Counted from the first letter of the stretch, positions 1-9,109 are shown. The stretch is DNA of 46,493 bases from Bryobacterales bacterium (GCA_020847975.1 JADLBD010000067.1:1-46493), one strand, 5' to 3'. Translations and numbers: made by a program. The notes: generated by a model from the sequence alone, not told the origin.

Positions 1-15
1 CGCCCGGTTCGGGCG
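1..15. terminator. Short GC hairpin at window edge, possible terminator
   Basis: A perfect 6-bp inverted repeat CGCCCG-GTT-CGGGCG opens the window. It could end a gene lying to the left, but no T-run follows, so its role as an intrinsic terminator is weak. Positions 16-90 hold no gene; they are the leader of the SDR gene that starts at 91. Confidence 0.25.
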
Positions 16-90
16 CGCCTTGTGTATTGCGAAATGTGACGAAACGCATGGGTATTCAGAGGTAGTGTATCATCACACTTTCGGAGCTAT

Positions 91-870
91 ATGAACGAAG
101 CGATTGAAGGACTGTTTTCCCTGAAGGACAAAGTAGCCGTAGTGCTGGGGGGAACCAGCGGCATCGGCCAGGCGATTGCGCGCGGCTACGCGAAAGCCGG
201 CGCTACGGTGGTGGCCAGCAGCCGGGACGTGGAGAAGGTGGATGCGATGGGCCGTGAGTTCGAACTGGCGGGCACACCGACGCTGCGCATGACCTCGGAC
301 GTGCAGGATCGAGCCAGCCTGGAGCGCCTGTGCAAGGAAGTGGTTCGCAACTTTGGCCGGGTGGATATCCTGATGGTGACATCGGGCGTGCTTCAGAAGG
401 CGCCAACCGCGGACATGAAGGAAGAGGACTGGCTGCGGGTCATCGACATCAACCTCAACGGGAGCTTCCGGGCCAACCAGATATTCGGGCGGCAGATGCT
501 GGAGCAGAAATCGGGCTCCATTATCAACACCTGTTCGATGACGAGCTTTGTCACGTTTCACGAGGTGACCGCCTACGCAGCGAGCAAGTCCGCGGTGGTG
601 ATGCTCACCAAGCAGCTTGCCTCGGAGTGGGCACCGCATGGTATCCGCGTGAACGCCATTGCTCCCGGCATTTTCAGGACGCCGCTCAACAGCCATGTGA
701 TCGACCTGCCGGAAAGGAAGGCTGTGCTGCTTCCGCGGACGCCGATGGGCAGGGTGGGCAACGTGGACGAACTGGTTGGCGTGGCGATCTACCTTGCATC
801 GCCGGCATCCTCGTTCACCACGGGACAGGTCATCGCGGTGGACGGAGGATTCCTGGCTAAGGGCGTGTAA
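91..870 (+). CDS. SDR family NAD(P)-dependent oxidoreductase
   Basis: Classical short-chain dehydrogenase/reductase of 259 residues, the usual family length, expected to be cytosolic. The Rossmann glycine motif lies at residues 20-25 (GGTSGIG; the usual first Thr is Gly). The catalytic triad reads Ser149, Tyr162 and Lys166 (YAASK), and the C-terminus ends with the family's GQVIAVDGG signature. The common NNAG motif is altered to TSGV near residues 97-100. The ATG at 91 follows a GGAG at 82-85. It converges with the TPR gene, whose stop codon lies one base away, so the two genes probably share their 3' boundary. The substrate cannot be read from sequence; 3-oxoacyl-ACP reductase-like or sugar/gluconate dehydrogenase-like activities are both possible. 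Confidence 0.93.
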   Translation: MNEAIEGLFSLKDKVAVVLGGTSGIGQAIARGYAKAGATVVASSRDVEKVDAMGREFELAGTPTLRMTSDVQDRASLERLCKEVVRNFGRVDILMVTSGVLQKAPTADMKEEDWLRVIDINLNGSFRANQIFGRQMLEQKSGSIINTCSMTSFVTFHEVTAYAASKSAVVMLTKQLASEWAPHGIRVNAIAPGIFRTPLNSHVIDLPERKAVLLPRTPMGRVGNVDELVGVAIYLASPASSFTTGQVIAVDGGFLAKGV

Positions 871-871
871 G

Positions 872-3025
872 CTACTTCGCCAACCGACGTTCCCTGGCCA
901 GGTCCGAGGCGGCGCCGGCCGTATCTCCGAGGGCTTTCTTTACCGCCGCCCGGTTGCGATAGGCGTTGGCATAGGACGGGTTCAGTTCGACAGCGGTGTC
1001 GAGATCACTGAGGGCGAGGCGGTATTCTTTTTGAAGGAAATGAGCGTAGCCGCGCGCGTTCAGCGCCAGCGCGTTCTTCGGGTTCAGCGCGAGCGATTGG
1101 GTGAGGACGCCGATGGCCTCGGCGTGCTTACCGGCCTGGAGAAGGGCGCGGCCGCGCTGGTGGAGCGCTTTCGCGTTGGCGGGCAGTTTCGCCGCCGGCA
1201 GGAGGGGCGCGGGCTCGGGTTCGGTGTGGCGCGGCGCAGGGGGCGGCACGGGGGTGACCGCGTTCACGGTGTGAATTGCCGCTTCCTGCTTCGGCCGCCG
1301 TGCGAAGTCCAGGGGAGCGCCTCCTTTGTCGAATTTTCGCCGCGCCGTGGCGCGATTCTGGTAGGCGTTGGCGTAGTGCGGGTCGATCTCGAGGGCGGTG
1401 TCGAAGTCAAGCAAAGCGCGTTCGTAGTCACGCATCATCATGTAGGCGTATCCTCTTGCGTTGTGCGCCTGGGCGTTGCGCGGATCAAGACTTACGGCCT
1501 GGGTCAAGACATCGAGCGCCTTCCTATAGTCCTCCTCTTTGAGGAGGGCCCGTCCTTTACGATTCAGCGCTTCGGCTTTCGCGGCATCTCCCGCGGACAC
1601 GGCGGCCGGTGATGTTTTGTTGCGCGGGACCGGGTTCTCTTTGGGCGCGGCCGGAGGCCGGGTGCGTGGAGTTGGAATTGCGGCGGGGGCAGCCTTCGCG
1701 ACAGTGGGGACGGGCCGCGGAGCGGTCTCATGGGGCGCTGGTACGGGGGCTGGTGGGGTTTGCGGAGTATTCGCCGGGGCGGATGCGGGAGCGGGCGGGC
1801 GTGCGGCGGCGAGGGCGGCAGACTGACGGGCCTCCGCCAGTTTTTGCTCGGTTCGCGCCAGCACCTGTTTCGCCTCGTCGTAATCCGGACTCAGGCGCAC
1901 GGCCTCTTTCAAGTCGCGTTCCGCACGCTGGTAATCGCCCAGCAGGAAGTAGGCGCTGCCGCGGGCGCACCATGCCTCCGGCATCCGTGGCTTCAGCCGG
2001 ATTGCCTCGGTGCGGTCCGCAAGGCCTTTGTCATGCTTGCCCAGCAGGTGGTAGGAACCGCCCCGGGCAACGTAGGCCTCAGCGTAATCGGGCTTGAGGC
2101 CCACAGCCTGATTCCTGTCGGCGAGCGCTTTTTCGTATTCCTTCAACTGGCTGTAGGTGGAGCCGCGCGCCAGATACAGTTCGACGTTTTGCGGATCGTA
2201 CTGGATGGCCTTTGTGAAATCCGCCAGGGCTTCCTTCGGCTTCCCGGTACGGCGGTAGGCCTCGCCGCGCAAGCCATAGGCCCGCGCAGACTTGTCATCG
2301 ATTTGCAGGGCGCGGCCGAAGTCTTTGATAGCCGCGTCAAAGTTGCCGAGTTGTCCCTGGCAGAAGCCTCGCTCGATGGCCGCATCGAGGAATTCCGGCC
2401 GGTAAGCGAGCGCGCGGGTGAAGTCGTCGATGGCGTCCGTGTACTGGCCCAACTCGATGTACACCATGCCGCGTTCCTTGTAGGGTTCGGGACGGTCCAG
2501 GCGCATGCGTATGCCCTTGCTGTAATCCTCGAGGGCGCGCTTGTAATCCTTGAGCGCTGCGTAGGCCGCTGCGCGGCTGGTATAGACTTCGGCCCGTTCC
2601 CTCTTGTAGGCAAGCGCCTGATCGTAATCCTTGATTGCCTTTTCCGGCTCTTTCAAACGCAACAGCAGGTTGCCGCGCAGTTCGTAGGCTTCGGCATCAT
2701 CCGGCTGAATGCGCAGGGCGGCGTTGAAGTCCGACAATGCCTCCTGATCCTGGTTGCGCTTTGCCTTCAGGCTGCCCCTACGGCGGAAAGCGGCGGCAAA
2801 GTCCGGCGCCAGACGGATGGCCTCGGTGAACTTCCCGATAGCCTGTTCCTCATCGCCGGCGATCTCGAGCTTGCGAGCCTGAGTGAACGCAGCCTCGGCT
2901 CTTTTCGGGTCGGGACGCTGGGCACGCACAACGGAGCCAACGAGCAAGGCAGAGGCGCAAAGAGCGGCGATGCGCCGGGCTGCCAGGTAGCTTATCCTCG
3001 GTCTCACTGGGGAATCACCTGCCAT
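872..3025 (-). CDS. Exported TPR-repeat protein, partner of the JAMM protein
   Basis: A 717-residue protein with a signal peptide (hydrophobic stretch ending VVRAQ near residue 36). About nine consecutive tetratricopeptide repeats follow (about residues 40-400), then a Pro/Ala-rich linker (about 400-480), a second short TPR block, another Pro-rich linker and a last TPR block at the C-terminus. TPR arrays bind peptides or partner proteins, so this is probably a periplasmic scaffold. The start is uncertain. The ATG at 3025 overlaps the upstream JAMM gene by 22 bases, while a GTG at 3007 has an AGGTGA ribosome-binding site and overlaps the JAMM stop as GTGA, a classic coupled start that also keeps the signal peptide. 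Either way the two genes are translated as a pair. No enzymatic domain is visible. Confidence 0.9.
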   Translation of the reverse strand: MAGDSPVRPRISYLAARRIAALCASALLVGSVVRAQRPDPKRAEAAFTQARKLEIAGDEEQAIGKFTEAIRLAPDFAAAFRRRGSLKAKRNQDQEALSDFNAALRIQPDDAEAYELRGNLLLRLKEPEKAIKDYDQALAYKRERAEVYTSRAAAYAALKDYKRALEDYSKGIRMRLDRPEPYKERGMVYIELGQYTDAIDDFTRALAYRPEFLDAAIERGFCQGQLGNFDAAIKDFGRALQIDDKSARAYGLRGEAYRRTGKPKEALADFTKAIQYDPQNVELYLARGSTYSQLKEYEKALADRNQAVGLKPDYAEAYVARGGSYHLLGKHDKGLADRTEAIRLKPRMPEAWCARGSAYFLLGDYQRAERDLKEAVRLSPDYDEAKQVLARTEQKLAEARQSAALAAARPPAPASAPANTPQTPPAPVPAPHETAPRPVPTVAKAAPAAIPTPRTRPPAAPKENPVPRNKTSPAAVSAGDAAKAEALNRKGRALLKEEDYRKALDVLTQAVSLDPRNAQAHNARGYAYMMMRDYERALLDFDTALEIDPHYANAYQNRATARRKFDKGGAPLDFARRPKQEAAIHTVNAVTPVPPPAPRHTEPEPAPLLPAAKLPANAKALHQRGRALLQAGKHAEAIGVLTQSLALNPKNALALNARGYAHFLQKEYRLALSDLDTAVELNPSYANAYRNRAAVKKALGDTAGAASDLARERRLAK

Positions 3026-4872
3026 TCAATCACAATTGCCGAGAGCCTGCGGCCACCGGCCCGCAGCACGATCCGCTTCCAATCGCCCGCGCCGGGCATC
3101 TGTTCCACAATGAGATCTCGAACGGCTTTCGCATCATAAACATAATGGATGGGCGTATATCCATTGGCGGCGCCTGCGGGCTCCGTCTTGCCCGCGGCCA
3201 GCCGTGGATTAGGGGAAAACACTTTTACTCCGCTATTCGTATATTCGGCGGGATAGGCTCCAATGTGTACGGGTACTCCGGGCAATTCCGTATTCACCGC
3301 GCCCGTGGAAGGACGCCGCCCCTCGATTCGCAGGACCCCATCGCGCGGCAGTTCGCCGATCCAGATAATCTTTCCCGAGGCAGGTCCGGACCAGGCAGGT
3401 TTTGCCGGAGGGAGGGGCGCCGGACGGACAATCGCCGGCGATGGGGGAGGCTGAACCGCAACCTGAGCCTGAGGCGGCAGGACGGGCGCCGGCTTCACCG
3501 GTTCCGGAGGAGCCTTCATTCTCGGGTCGGAGAGGGAAACCTGGAGGGGAACCGGAGGGGCAGCCGCCGCGCTTCTGGCAGCGATCTCGGGAGCACCGGG
3601 GAGGTCACGCGGCGCGGGTGGTTTGGCCGCGGGCGGCAGTACCAAAGGCTTAGCGGCAAGCCTTGCGCGCCTTGCCTCGTCCGCCTGCTCCCGCGCCCGA
3701 GCCGACTCGTCCAACCGGGCCCGGAGCCCTCCCGTTTCCTGGCGTTTCTCCGCCAGTTCGGCCTGCAACGCTTTGACGTTTTCCGCGGCGCGTCTCTCGG
3801 CCTGCTTTGCTTCCTGAAGTTCGGGCTCCGGCTTGCCGATTTCGGGATGCGCCAGATAGGTGGCCAGTTCCTGTGCCGAGCGGCCCCAGGACAGGCCGGC
3901 CCGTAAACGGATGTCCACCCGCCCCGTACGAGGTTTGTAGAGATATTGGGCAGCCCCGCGTAGTTTCGCCAGCGGAAGATCGGTACGTTCGCTTCCATCC
4001 ACGATGAACAGGGTGGCCTCATTTGGGTCGACCAGCGCTTTGCTTTTCGTGTCCCACTGGATGAGCAACTCACCTTCCACGGGCGTGAGACGCAAACCCA
4101 TCTCCGGTTCAGGCGCGTTGAGGATGTAGAGGCTGACCGCCCCGGCTCCGATGATTACCAACGCCACAGGCAGGAGGAGCCAGCTTCCCGCCTTTCGCCA
4201 AAGCCCGGCGGTCTGAGCCTCGGGAGGCAGGGAATAGGCCTCCGGCTCGACCGGCGGGATGGAGTAGTCTTCCTCGAGTTGGCCGTCGTCGCGTATTTCC
4301 CATGGCGGGGGTTTTCGGAGGGTCCTTTCCCGCGGCGGGGCTTCCACGGCGAACTCCTGATAGCTCTGGTCGGTGCGGATATAGCCGTCGGATTCCCGGA
4401 AGAAGAAGCCCACCCGGACGGGTTCGAGATCACTTGGCCGCAACACCATTGCCACCTGCCATGGCTCGGGGAAATGGCGATCGTAGATTTCGACATCGCC
4501 TTCGGAGAGGAAGATTTCGTCGCGCGTATGGGAATGGTACCAGCCGACGGGAACCATGCCTTGCAGTTCGGGGTCCGACGCGTGGCTCCTGATCAGCGTA
4601 TCGAACCGTTGCTGATCGCTCTTGGAGAGAACAAAAACCGGCCTTGGAGGTTGAATGTCGAGGGGACGGAAGGCCTGAATGCGGACCAGGCCGTTGCTGT
4701 ACCGGCCGAACAGAACACCGCCGACCTCGAAGCCGCCAGCGAGGTAGGTGTCGAAGGCGTCGAGGACATGAGTCAGGATGTCATTCAGAACGGGGCGGGA
4801 GTACTCGATGACAGGGACGAGGCCCGGCACACTCCAGATGCCCGCATCGACCCTGCTTTGCGCCGGCATCAT
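3004..4872 (-). CDS. Membrane-anchored JAMM (Mov34/MPN) metalloprotease-like protein
   Basis: A 622-residue protein whose N-terminal ~175 residues form a JAB/MPN domain with a complete JAMM zinc site: Glu49, then His113-Ser-His115, seven residues, Ser123 and Asp126. In this family these residues make an isopeptidase or endopeptidase active site. A single transmembrane helix follows at about 231-251, then a beta-rich fibronectin-like stretch (about 258-340), a charged coiled coil (about 346-405), a Pro-rich linker (about 405-500) and an unrecognised C-terminal domain. With no signal peptide and one internal helix, the JAMM domain is probably cytoplasmic and the coiled coil and C-terminus periplasmic. 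No E1, E2 or ubiquitin-like gene is nearby, unlike bacterial ubiquitin-like operons. The gene is overlapped by the TPR gene downstream, so the two products probably work together. Confidence 0.88.
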   Translation of the reverse strand: MMPAQSRVDAGIWSVPGLVPVIEYSRPVLNDILTHVLDAFDTYLAGGFEVGGVLFGRYSNGLVRIQAFRPLDIQPPRPVFVLSKSDQQRFDTLIRSHASDPELQGMVPVGWYHSHTRDEIFLSEGDVEIYDRHFPEPWQVAMVLRPSDLEPVRVGFFFRESDGYIRTDQSYQEFAVEAPPRERTLRKPPPWEIRDDGQLEEDYSIPPVEPEAYSLPPEAQTAGLWRKAGSWLLLPVALVIIGAGAVSLYILNAPEPEMGLRLTPVEGELLIQWDTKSKALVDPNEATLFIVDGSERTDLPLAKLRGAAQYLYKPRTGRVDIRLRAGLSWGRSAQELATYLAHPEIGKPEPELQEAKQAERRAAENVKALQAELAEKRQETGGLRARLDESARAREQADEARRARLAAKPLVLPPAAKPPAPRDLPGAPEIAARSAAAAPPVPLQVSLSDPRMKAPPEPVKPAPVLPPQAQVAVQPPPSPAIVRPAPLPPAKPAWSGPASGKIIWIGELPRDGVLRIEGRRPSTGAVNTELPGVPVHIGAYPAEYTNSGVKVFSPNPRLAAGKTEPAGAANGYTPIHYVYDAKAVRDLIVEQMPGAGDWKRIVLRAGGRRLSAIVIEWQVIPQ

Positions 4873-4938
4873 AGGCGTACTACGACAGTACCATAAATCA
4901 ACCGCAAGTCAAATTGTTCCAATACAAAGGACGGGTAG

Positions 4939-4963
4939 GGCAGACGGCCCGCGACCGCCTGCC
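4939..4963. terminator. Hairpin between TonB receptor and JAMM gene
   Basis: GGCAG (4939-4943) pairs with CTGCC (4959-4963), and CGG (4945-4947) with CCG (4955-4957), around a 7-base loop with one internal mismatch. It lies just past the receptor stop codon on the minus strand. No clear U-run follows, so it may be a factor-dependent terminator, an mRNA-end stabiliser or chance. Confidence 0.3.
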
Positions 4964-4981
4964 GAAAGAAGCCTTGGAAGC

Positions 4982-7900
4982 CTAGAAAACCAGCCGCAAG
5001 GCGAACTGAATCACGCGCGGCGTGTTGGACTGGGTGAGAGCGATCGTTCCAAACGCCGATGAGGTAATCGAGGTTTGCGGTCCGTTGAAAGTCACGGAAT
5101 TTGTAGCGTTGAATAACTCGGTCCGGAACTCGAGTTTGAACCGCTCTCGAATGGGGATCTGTTTCTCGATCAGGGCGTTCAGACCCGTCTTTCCAGGGAT
5201 ACGCACGTCGGGAAGTTCGCGGCTGACGTTGCCAAACTGGAATTGGGGGGTGCGGGTAAAGGCCGCCTTATTGAAATATGTCCCGTTATCGGCTAGCTGG
5301 GGTCCGCCGGCGAGAGCAGCGGGTTGACCAGTGGCTATGGGGCGGGAATAGCCAATGTTGAAGGCGTTGGAATCGTTCGGCGAGGTGACCATCACCGGGA
5401 TGCCGCTGGCATAGCTGTAGATTCCAGCCACTGCCCAGTTGCCCACCACGCGCGCCAGCAAACCCCGGTTGAGCATACGCTTGCCCATGCCGAAAGGCAA
5501 TTCATAGCGGACGCTTAAATTGACATAGTTGGGAATGTCGAGATAGGAAAGGGATCGATCGCAAGAGAAGCAGTAGGTGTTGTTGAACTGCGCGGATTGG
5601 CCGTTGTTGATTTCGCCGACGTTGTCGATCAATTTGGAGCGCGTGTAGTTGAACAATATCGCCATGCCCTGCGCGAAACGGCGCTCCACTTTGAGTTCCA
5701 TCGCATGATAGCTGGAGTGACCGGATGGAACGGTGATGCCGTCAGTGCCCGTGAATTGAGGATATGGGCGGAGCAACTGGGCATACTGCACGGTGGGGAG
5801 GCTCAGAGTGGATGATGGATCGGTGATGTAGCCGTAAAACGGATTGGGCACGGCCCTGGTCAACTGGGAGCCCAAAGCCAGTTGGTCAGGCCGTAGTTGG
5901 TTGAAGGCAACCCGCGCAGGCAGCGCCACGTTACTCGTTCCCGTGTAGCCGATTCCGGCTACAATCGACCAAGGCAGTTGACGCTCGATATCAAACGACC
6001 ATTGTGCCTGGTAAGGCATGCGCTGTTCCCGGAGGGGGCCGCTGATGGCTTGGCCGAGTAGCGTGCCGAGGCCAAGCGCGCTGCCGGTGGGGTCGAGGAT
6101 TCCTTGCGGAAAAGGATTGGAGAGATTGAACAGCGGCGTAACCGTATCGGGCTGTGTCACAAGGTTCGAAGTGGTGCGCTGGAAGCCTAACGAGGTATCC
6201 GTACTCGTCGAGATGTAGGGGTGGTGGAAAACGCCGAAGCCGGCCCTCACGACCATCTTGTCTTGCATGCGGTAGGCCAGGCCGACACGCGGCTCCCAGT
6301 TGTTACGGTCCGGTGTTTGGACGCGCCTGCCCTTGCCGTCGATGCCCACGAATCCGAGGCCACCTTTCAGGTTGTAACCCGGCACCTGGAGCGGTGAGGG
6401 GCTGGTGAGATCCAGGTAGACGTACTGATTATTGGCTTCAATACTGGGAAGCTCGAGACTGTAGCGGAGGCCCATGGTCAATGTGAGCCGGCTGTTCACC
6501 CGCCACTCATCCTGAAAATATCCGCCGTAATAGGGGTGGCTGTTGTTCCAGTGCGGATTGATCTGATAAGAGACGCCCGCCGCTCCCAGCAACAGGTCCG
6601 CGAGGCCGGAACCGGTGTTTGCCGTGGCTGCTTTCGCATTCGGACCGCCGGTGAAGCCGCCGCCGGCCGAAATGGAGAGCGGATAGATGACGTTCCAATC
6701 CACGGTGTAATAGCGCCAGTCAAGGCCGGCTTTCAAGGTGTGGGCGCCGCGCAGCATGGTGAGCGAATTTGCGTACTGGTAGGTCCTCATGATCGAGACG
6801 GTGTAGTAAGGACTGTTAGAGAGCGCGCTGTATCCGCCCATGCTGAGGCTGGGGAACTGCAACAATCGCATACCTTTTGTGATGGAAGAGGGGAACCCGA
6901 GGGAGGGGACATCAAAACCGAGGGTCAGGGGTACCCGGTTGGTCTGGCTGTTGGCCATGGAGAACCGCTGCACGTAGATAGTGTGTGGGGTGAACATCCA
7001 GGTATCGCTCACCATCCAGTTTTCGCCGGGGATGACGTTGGGCGCCTGCACGGGCGCCTGGAGGTTGCCGTAGACCTGCGGCTGGATGTTGGCCTGTTCG
7101 AACCAGTTCCCGCGCGCGAACATGCTATGGCGTTCGGAGAACTGGTGGTCGATGCGGGCGTCAATGCGATCGTTCTCCAGGCTCTGGAAGGCGGAGCGGA
7201 TATAGTTGTTCGAATCGCTCTTACCGATACCAGTAGTATTGGGCAGCGGGTAGTACGGCAACAGGTTCTTAGCAATGGGGTTGAGCAGGTTCTTGGGGAT
7301 CACGTTGCCGGGAAAAGCATCCCGAATGTACCGGGTGGTGCCCTGCGGAGCGGTGGGGTCCAATTGAGTGGTGTACGGGTTGTAGATGACCTTGAGCGCG
7401 CCGTTGGTGTCAAAAGTCTGAGAGAAGTCGCCATCGCGTTGTTGCGCGGTGGGGACGGTGCCCACGAAGGGGAAAAAGGTATTCCAGCGAAAACCTTCAT
7501 ACGCGAAAAAGAAGAAAGTGTGATCGCGGCCGTTGTACAGTTTGGGGATCACCAATGGGCCGCCCAACGTAAAACCATACTGGTTCTTGCGGTAGGGCAC
7601 CCTGGGCTGTTTCGCGCGATTGGCGTCGAACCCGTTGGCGTTCAGCAACTGGTTCTGGAGGAACTCGTGCAGATTGCCATGGTAGCTGTTGGTGCCGGAC
7701 TTGATGGTGTAGCTGATCACTCCGCCGCCCGTGTGGCCGAACTCGGCATCGTACGGGTTGGTGTAGACTTTGAACTCCTGGATGGCGTCCACTTGCGGGA
7801 CCGCGGCCACCTGGTTGTTATAAGTGGTGGTATTCGAGGCGCCGTCAATCAGCACCTCGCTGGTTTGCATGCGTCCGCCATTGATCCGGAATTCGTTGGT

Positions 7901-8455
7901 CTGGTTCTGGCTGAGAGAGTTGTCGCCGGCGACCAGGACGTTGCCGGGAGTCACCCCGGCGGTCAGGGTTACGAGAAGCAAAGGATTGCGGGTGGGCAGC
8001 GGGATGCTGACCAGGAACTGGTTCTCCACCACCGTGCCGCGGTCGCTGCGGTCCGTGGTCAGAAGAGGCGCTACGTCAGTAACGGTCACTGCTTCCGCAA
8101 TTGGACTGGGAGTGAGCGTTAGATTGACGGATCGAGACTGGCCGATTTCCAGCACCATCCCACTCATACGCGTCGTGGAAAAACCGGAGGCTGCCGCGCT
8201 GACGTCGTAGACTCCCGGTATCACCGGTGGAAACACGAAGATGCCCTCGGTATTGGTAGAGGTCTTGAGTATGACGTTGGTTGCCGTGTTGCGGAGTTCC
8301 AGCGCTACCGCGGGGACGACAGCCCCCGAACTGTCCGATACACGGCCGGAAACCACGGCGTTCTGTGCCCAAACAGGCAGACAGCTAAGTAATAAGAGGA
8401 AGCCCAGGACAAGCCCATAGGGCCGGGCCGTTGGCCGGAAGAACCATTGAGACAC
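4982..8455 (-). CDS. Oar-like TonB-dependent receptor with carboxypeptidase-regulatory-like N-domain
   Basis: An outer-membrane receptor of 1157 residues from the chosen start. It has a signal peptide cut near residue 30 (VWA-Q), a carboxypeptidase-regulatory-like beta domain (about 34-115), a plug domain (about 120-235) and a long beta barrel that ends in the terminal Phe typical of barrel proteins. The group is abundant in Acidobacteriota and is thought to import or bind oligosaccharides or peptides; the substrate is not readable here. The start is placed at GTG 8455, because AAGGAG sits seven bases upstream and the signal peptide then begins immediately. A longer in-frame TTG start at 8575 adds 40 residues with no ribosome-binding site. 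A strong promoter lies at 8611-8639, giving a leader of roughly 150 bases. Confidence 0.93.
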   Translation of the reverse strand: MSQWFFRPTARPYGLVLGFLLLLSCLPVWAQNAVVSGRVSDSSGAVVPAVALELRNTATNVILKTSTNTEGIFVFPPVIPGVYDVSAAASGFSTTRMSGMVLEIGQSRSVNLTLTPSPIAEAVTVTDVAPLLTTDRSDRGTVVENQFLVSIPLPTRNPLLLVTLTAGVTPGNVLVAGDNSLSQNQTNEFRINGGRMQTSEVLIDGASNTTTYNNQVAAVPQVDAIQEFKVYTNPYDAEFGHTGGGVISYTIKSGTNSYHGNLHEFLQNQLLNANGFDANRAKQPRVPYRKNQYGFTLGGPLVIPKLYNGRDHTFFFFAYEGFRWNTFFPFVGTVPTAQQRDGDFSQTFDTNGALKVIYNPYTTQLDPTAPQGTTRYIRDAFPGNVIPKNLLNPIAKNLLPYYPLPNTTGIGKSDSNNYIRSAFQSLENDRIDARIDHQFSERHSMFARGNWFEQANIQPQVYGNLQAPVQAPNVIPGENWMVSDTWMFTPHTIYVQRFSMANSQTNRVPLTLGFDVPSLGFPSSITKGMRLLQFPSLSMGGYSALSNSPYYTVSIMRTYQYANSLTMLRGAHTLKAGLDWRYYTVDWNVIYPLSISAGGGFTGGPNAKAATANTGSGLADLLLGAAGVSYQINPHWNNSHPYYGGYFQDEWRVNSRLTLTMGLRYSLELPSIEANNQYVYLDLTSPSPLQVPGYNLKGGLGFVGIDGKGRRVQTPDRNNWEPRVGLAYRMQDKMVVRAGFGVFHHPYISTSTDTSLGFQRTTSNLVTQPDTVTPLFNLSNPFPQGILDPTGSALGLGTLLGQAISGPLREQRMPYQAQWSFDIERQLPWSIVAGIGYTGTSNVALPARVAFNQLRPDQLALGSQLTRAVPNPFYGYITDPSSTLSLPTVQYAQLLRPYPQFTGTDGITVPSGHSSYHAMELKVERRFAQGMAILFNYTRSKLIDNVGEINNGQSAQFNNTYCFSCDRSLSYLDIPNYVNLSVRYELPFGMGKRMLNRGLLARVVGNWAVAGIYSYASGIPVMVTSPNDSNAFNIGYSRPIATGQPAALAGGPQLADNGTYFNKAAFTRTPQFQFGNVSRELPDVRIPGKTGLNALIEKQIPIRERFKLEFRTELFNATNSVTFNGPQTSITSSAFGTIALTQSNTPRVIQFALRLVF

Positions 8456-8610
8456 GATCTGCTCCTTGATCAGAATTTCCAGTTGGCCTGTGTGGGTCGC
8501 GACTGAAAAAGAACTTACGCTCCGATCGAAGCGTTCATGATGAAGAAACCAACCTCTTGAAGACCCCGCAGGCAACGGATCTTTCTGTTCCGCTGTGCGT
8601 AAACGCCCTG

Positions 8611-8639
8611 ATTTTACGCTCCCTGGTGGAACCTGTCAA
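8611..8639 (-). promoter_or_regulatory. Near-consensus sigma-70 promoter of the TonB receptor gene
   Basis: On the minus strand TTGACA (8639-8634) is followed by exactly 17 bases and TAAAAT (8616-8611). The expected start of transcription is near 8604. The first base of the -35 box is also the first base of the 16-bp repeat flanking the insertion sequence, so the element sits directly upstream of this promoter. Confidence 0.8.
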
Positions 8640-8654
8640 GGCAAAGTTAAGATA
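8639..8654. repeat. 16-bp direct repeat, left copy (probable target-site duplication)
   Basis: AGGCAAAGTTAAGATA here is repeated exactly at 10528-10543, on either side of the transposase-bearing segment. This is the expected pattern of a long target-site duplication. A caveat is that the related string TGTCAAGGCAAAGT occurs both at 8634-8647 and at 8666-8679, so part of the repeat could be an outer terminal motif of the element itself. Confidence 0.65.
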
Positions 8655-8672
8655 TGTATAAAATATGTCAAG

Positions 8673-8691
8673 GCAAAGTAGAAATGTCCCC
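8673..8691 (+). repeat. Left inverted repeat of the insertion sequence
   Basis: GCAAAGTAGAAATGTCCCC, a perfect inverse of 10479-10497. It is preceded by TGTCAAG, a string also found beside the right copy. Confidence 0.8.
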
Positions 8692-9109
8692 TTTTGCCTG
8701 TCCGCGAGAAGAGTGCGTGTTATGCTCGGGCTGCCGGTGAAGCGGAGACGGGCTCTGCTGGCGAGCAACCCGATCGAGGAATAGCCGGCCGGAACTCATC
8801 TGCGGACGACGAGAAAGAGCGTGATCCTCCCGGCACGTTCTTTGACCTGGGCGCGGGGCCGACCGGCGGGAGGCGGTATGGTCCCGTCCCAGGTGTTGGT
8901 TTGAATTTGGTTTTGAAACCCCATCGGACCAGATTCCGCCATGCCTTGAAAACGCCTACCGAGGGCCCCGGTGGTACTTGATGCTGCGGGAATCGAGTGG
9001 CGGGGAAGGGATCGTCGCAAATGCTCCCAAGCGGGCAAATCGGCTCGCGCGGAGCATTTCCCTGTAAAGGGCGAACTTTCCACTTCGCGCCACTCCCCCA
9101 GGATTGTAT
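8692..9109. other. Gene-poor left arm of the insertion sequence
   Basis: No convincing gene lies in this stretch. A 20-codon frame at 8722-8784 reads RRALLASNPIEE before a stop and resembles the conserved Thr/Ser-Asn-Pro-Ile-Glu motif near the end of IS256-type transposases. It may be a scrap of a second element. The other open frames here lack ribosome-binding sites and recognisable domains. Confidence 0.4.

Noticed and set aside
1730..3139. 469-residue plus-strand frame antisense to the TPR gene
   Set aside because: It mirrors the TPR repeats and runs past the gene boundary; no known motif.
6536..8122. 528-residue plus-strand frame antisense to the TonB receptor
   Set aside because: Shadow of a high-GC gene: no ribosome-binding site, no domain, and the minus strand codes a clear receptor.
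8456..8575. 40-residue N-terminal extension of the TonB receptor from TTG 8575
   Set aside because: No ribosome-binding site, and it would bury the signal peptide; GTG 8455 has AAGGAG.
8640..8673. dif/Xer-like site (TGTATA core with AT-rich arms) beside the insertion sequence
   Set aside because: Considered because some IS1202-type elements are reported near Xer sites. The arms match the dif consensus at only about 7 of 11 positions on one side and poorly on the other.
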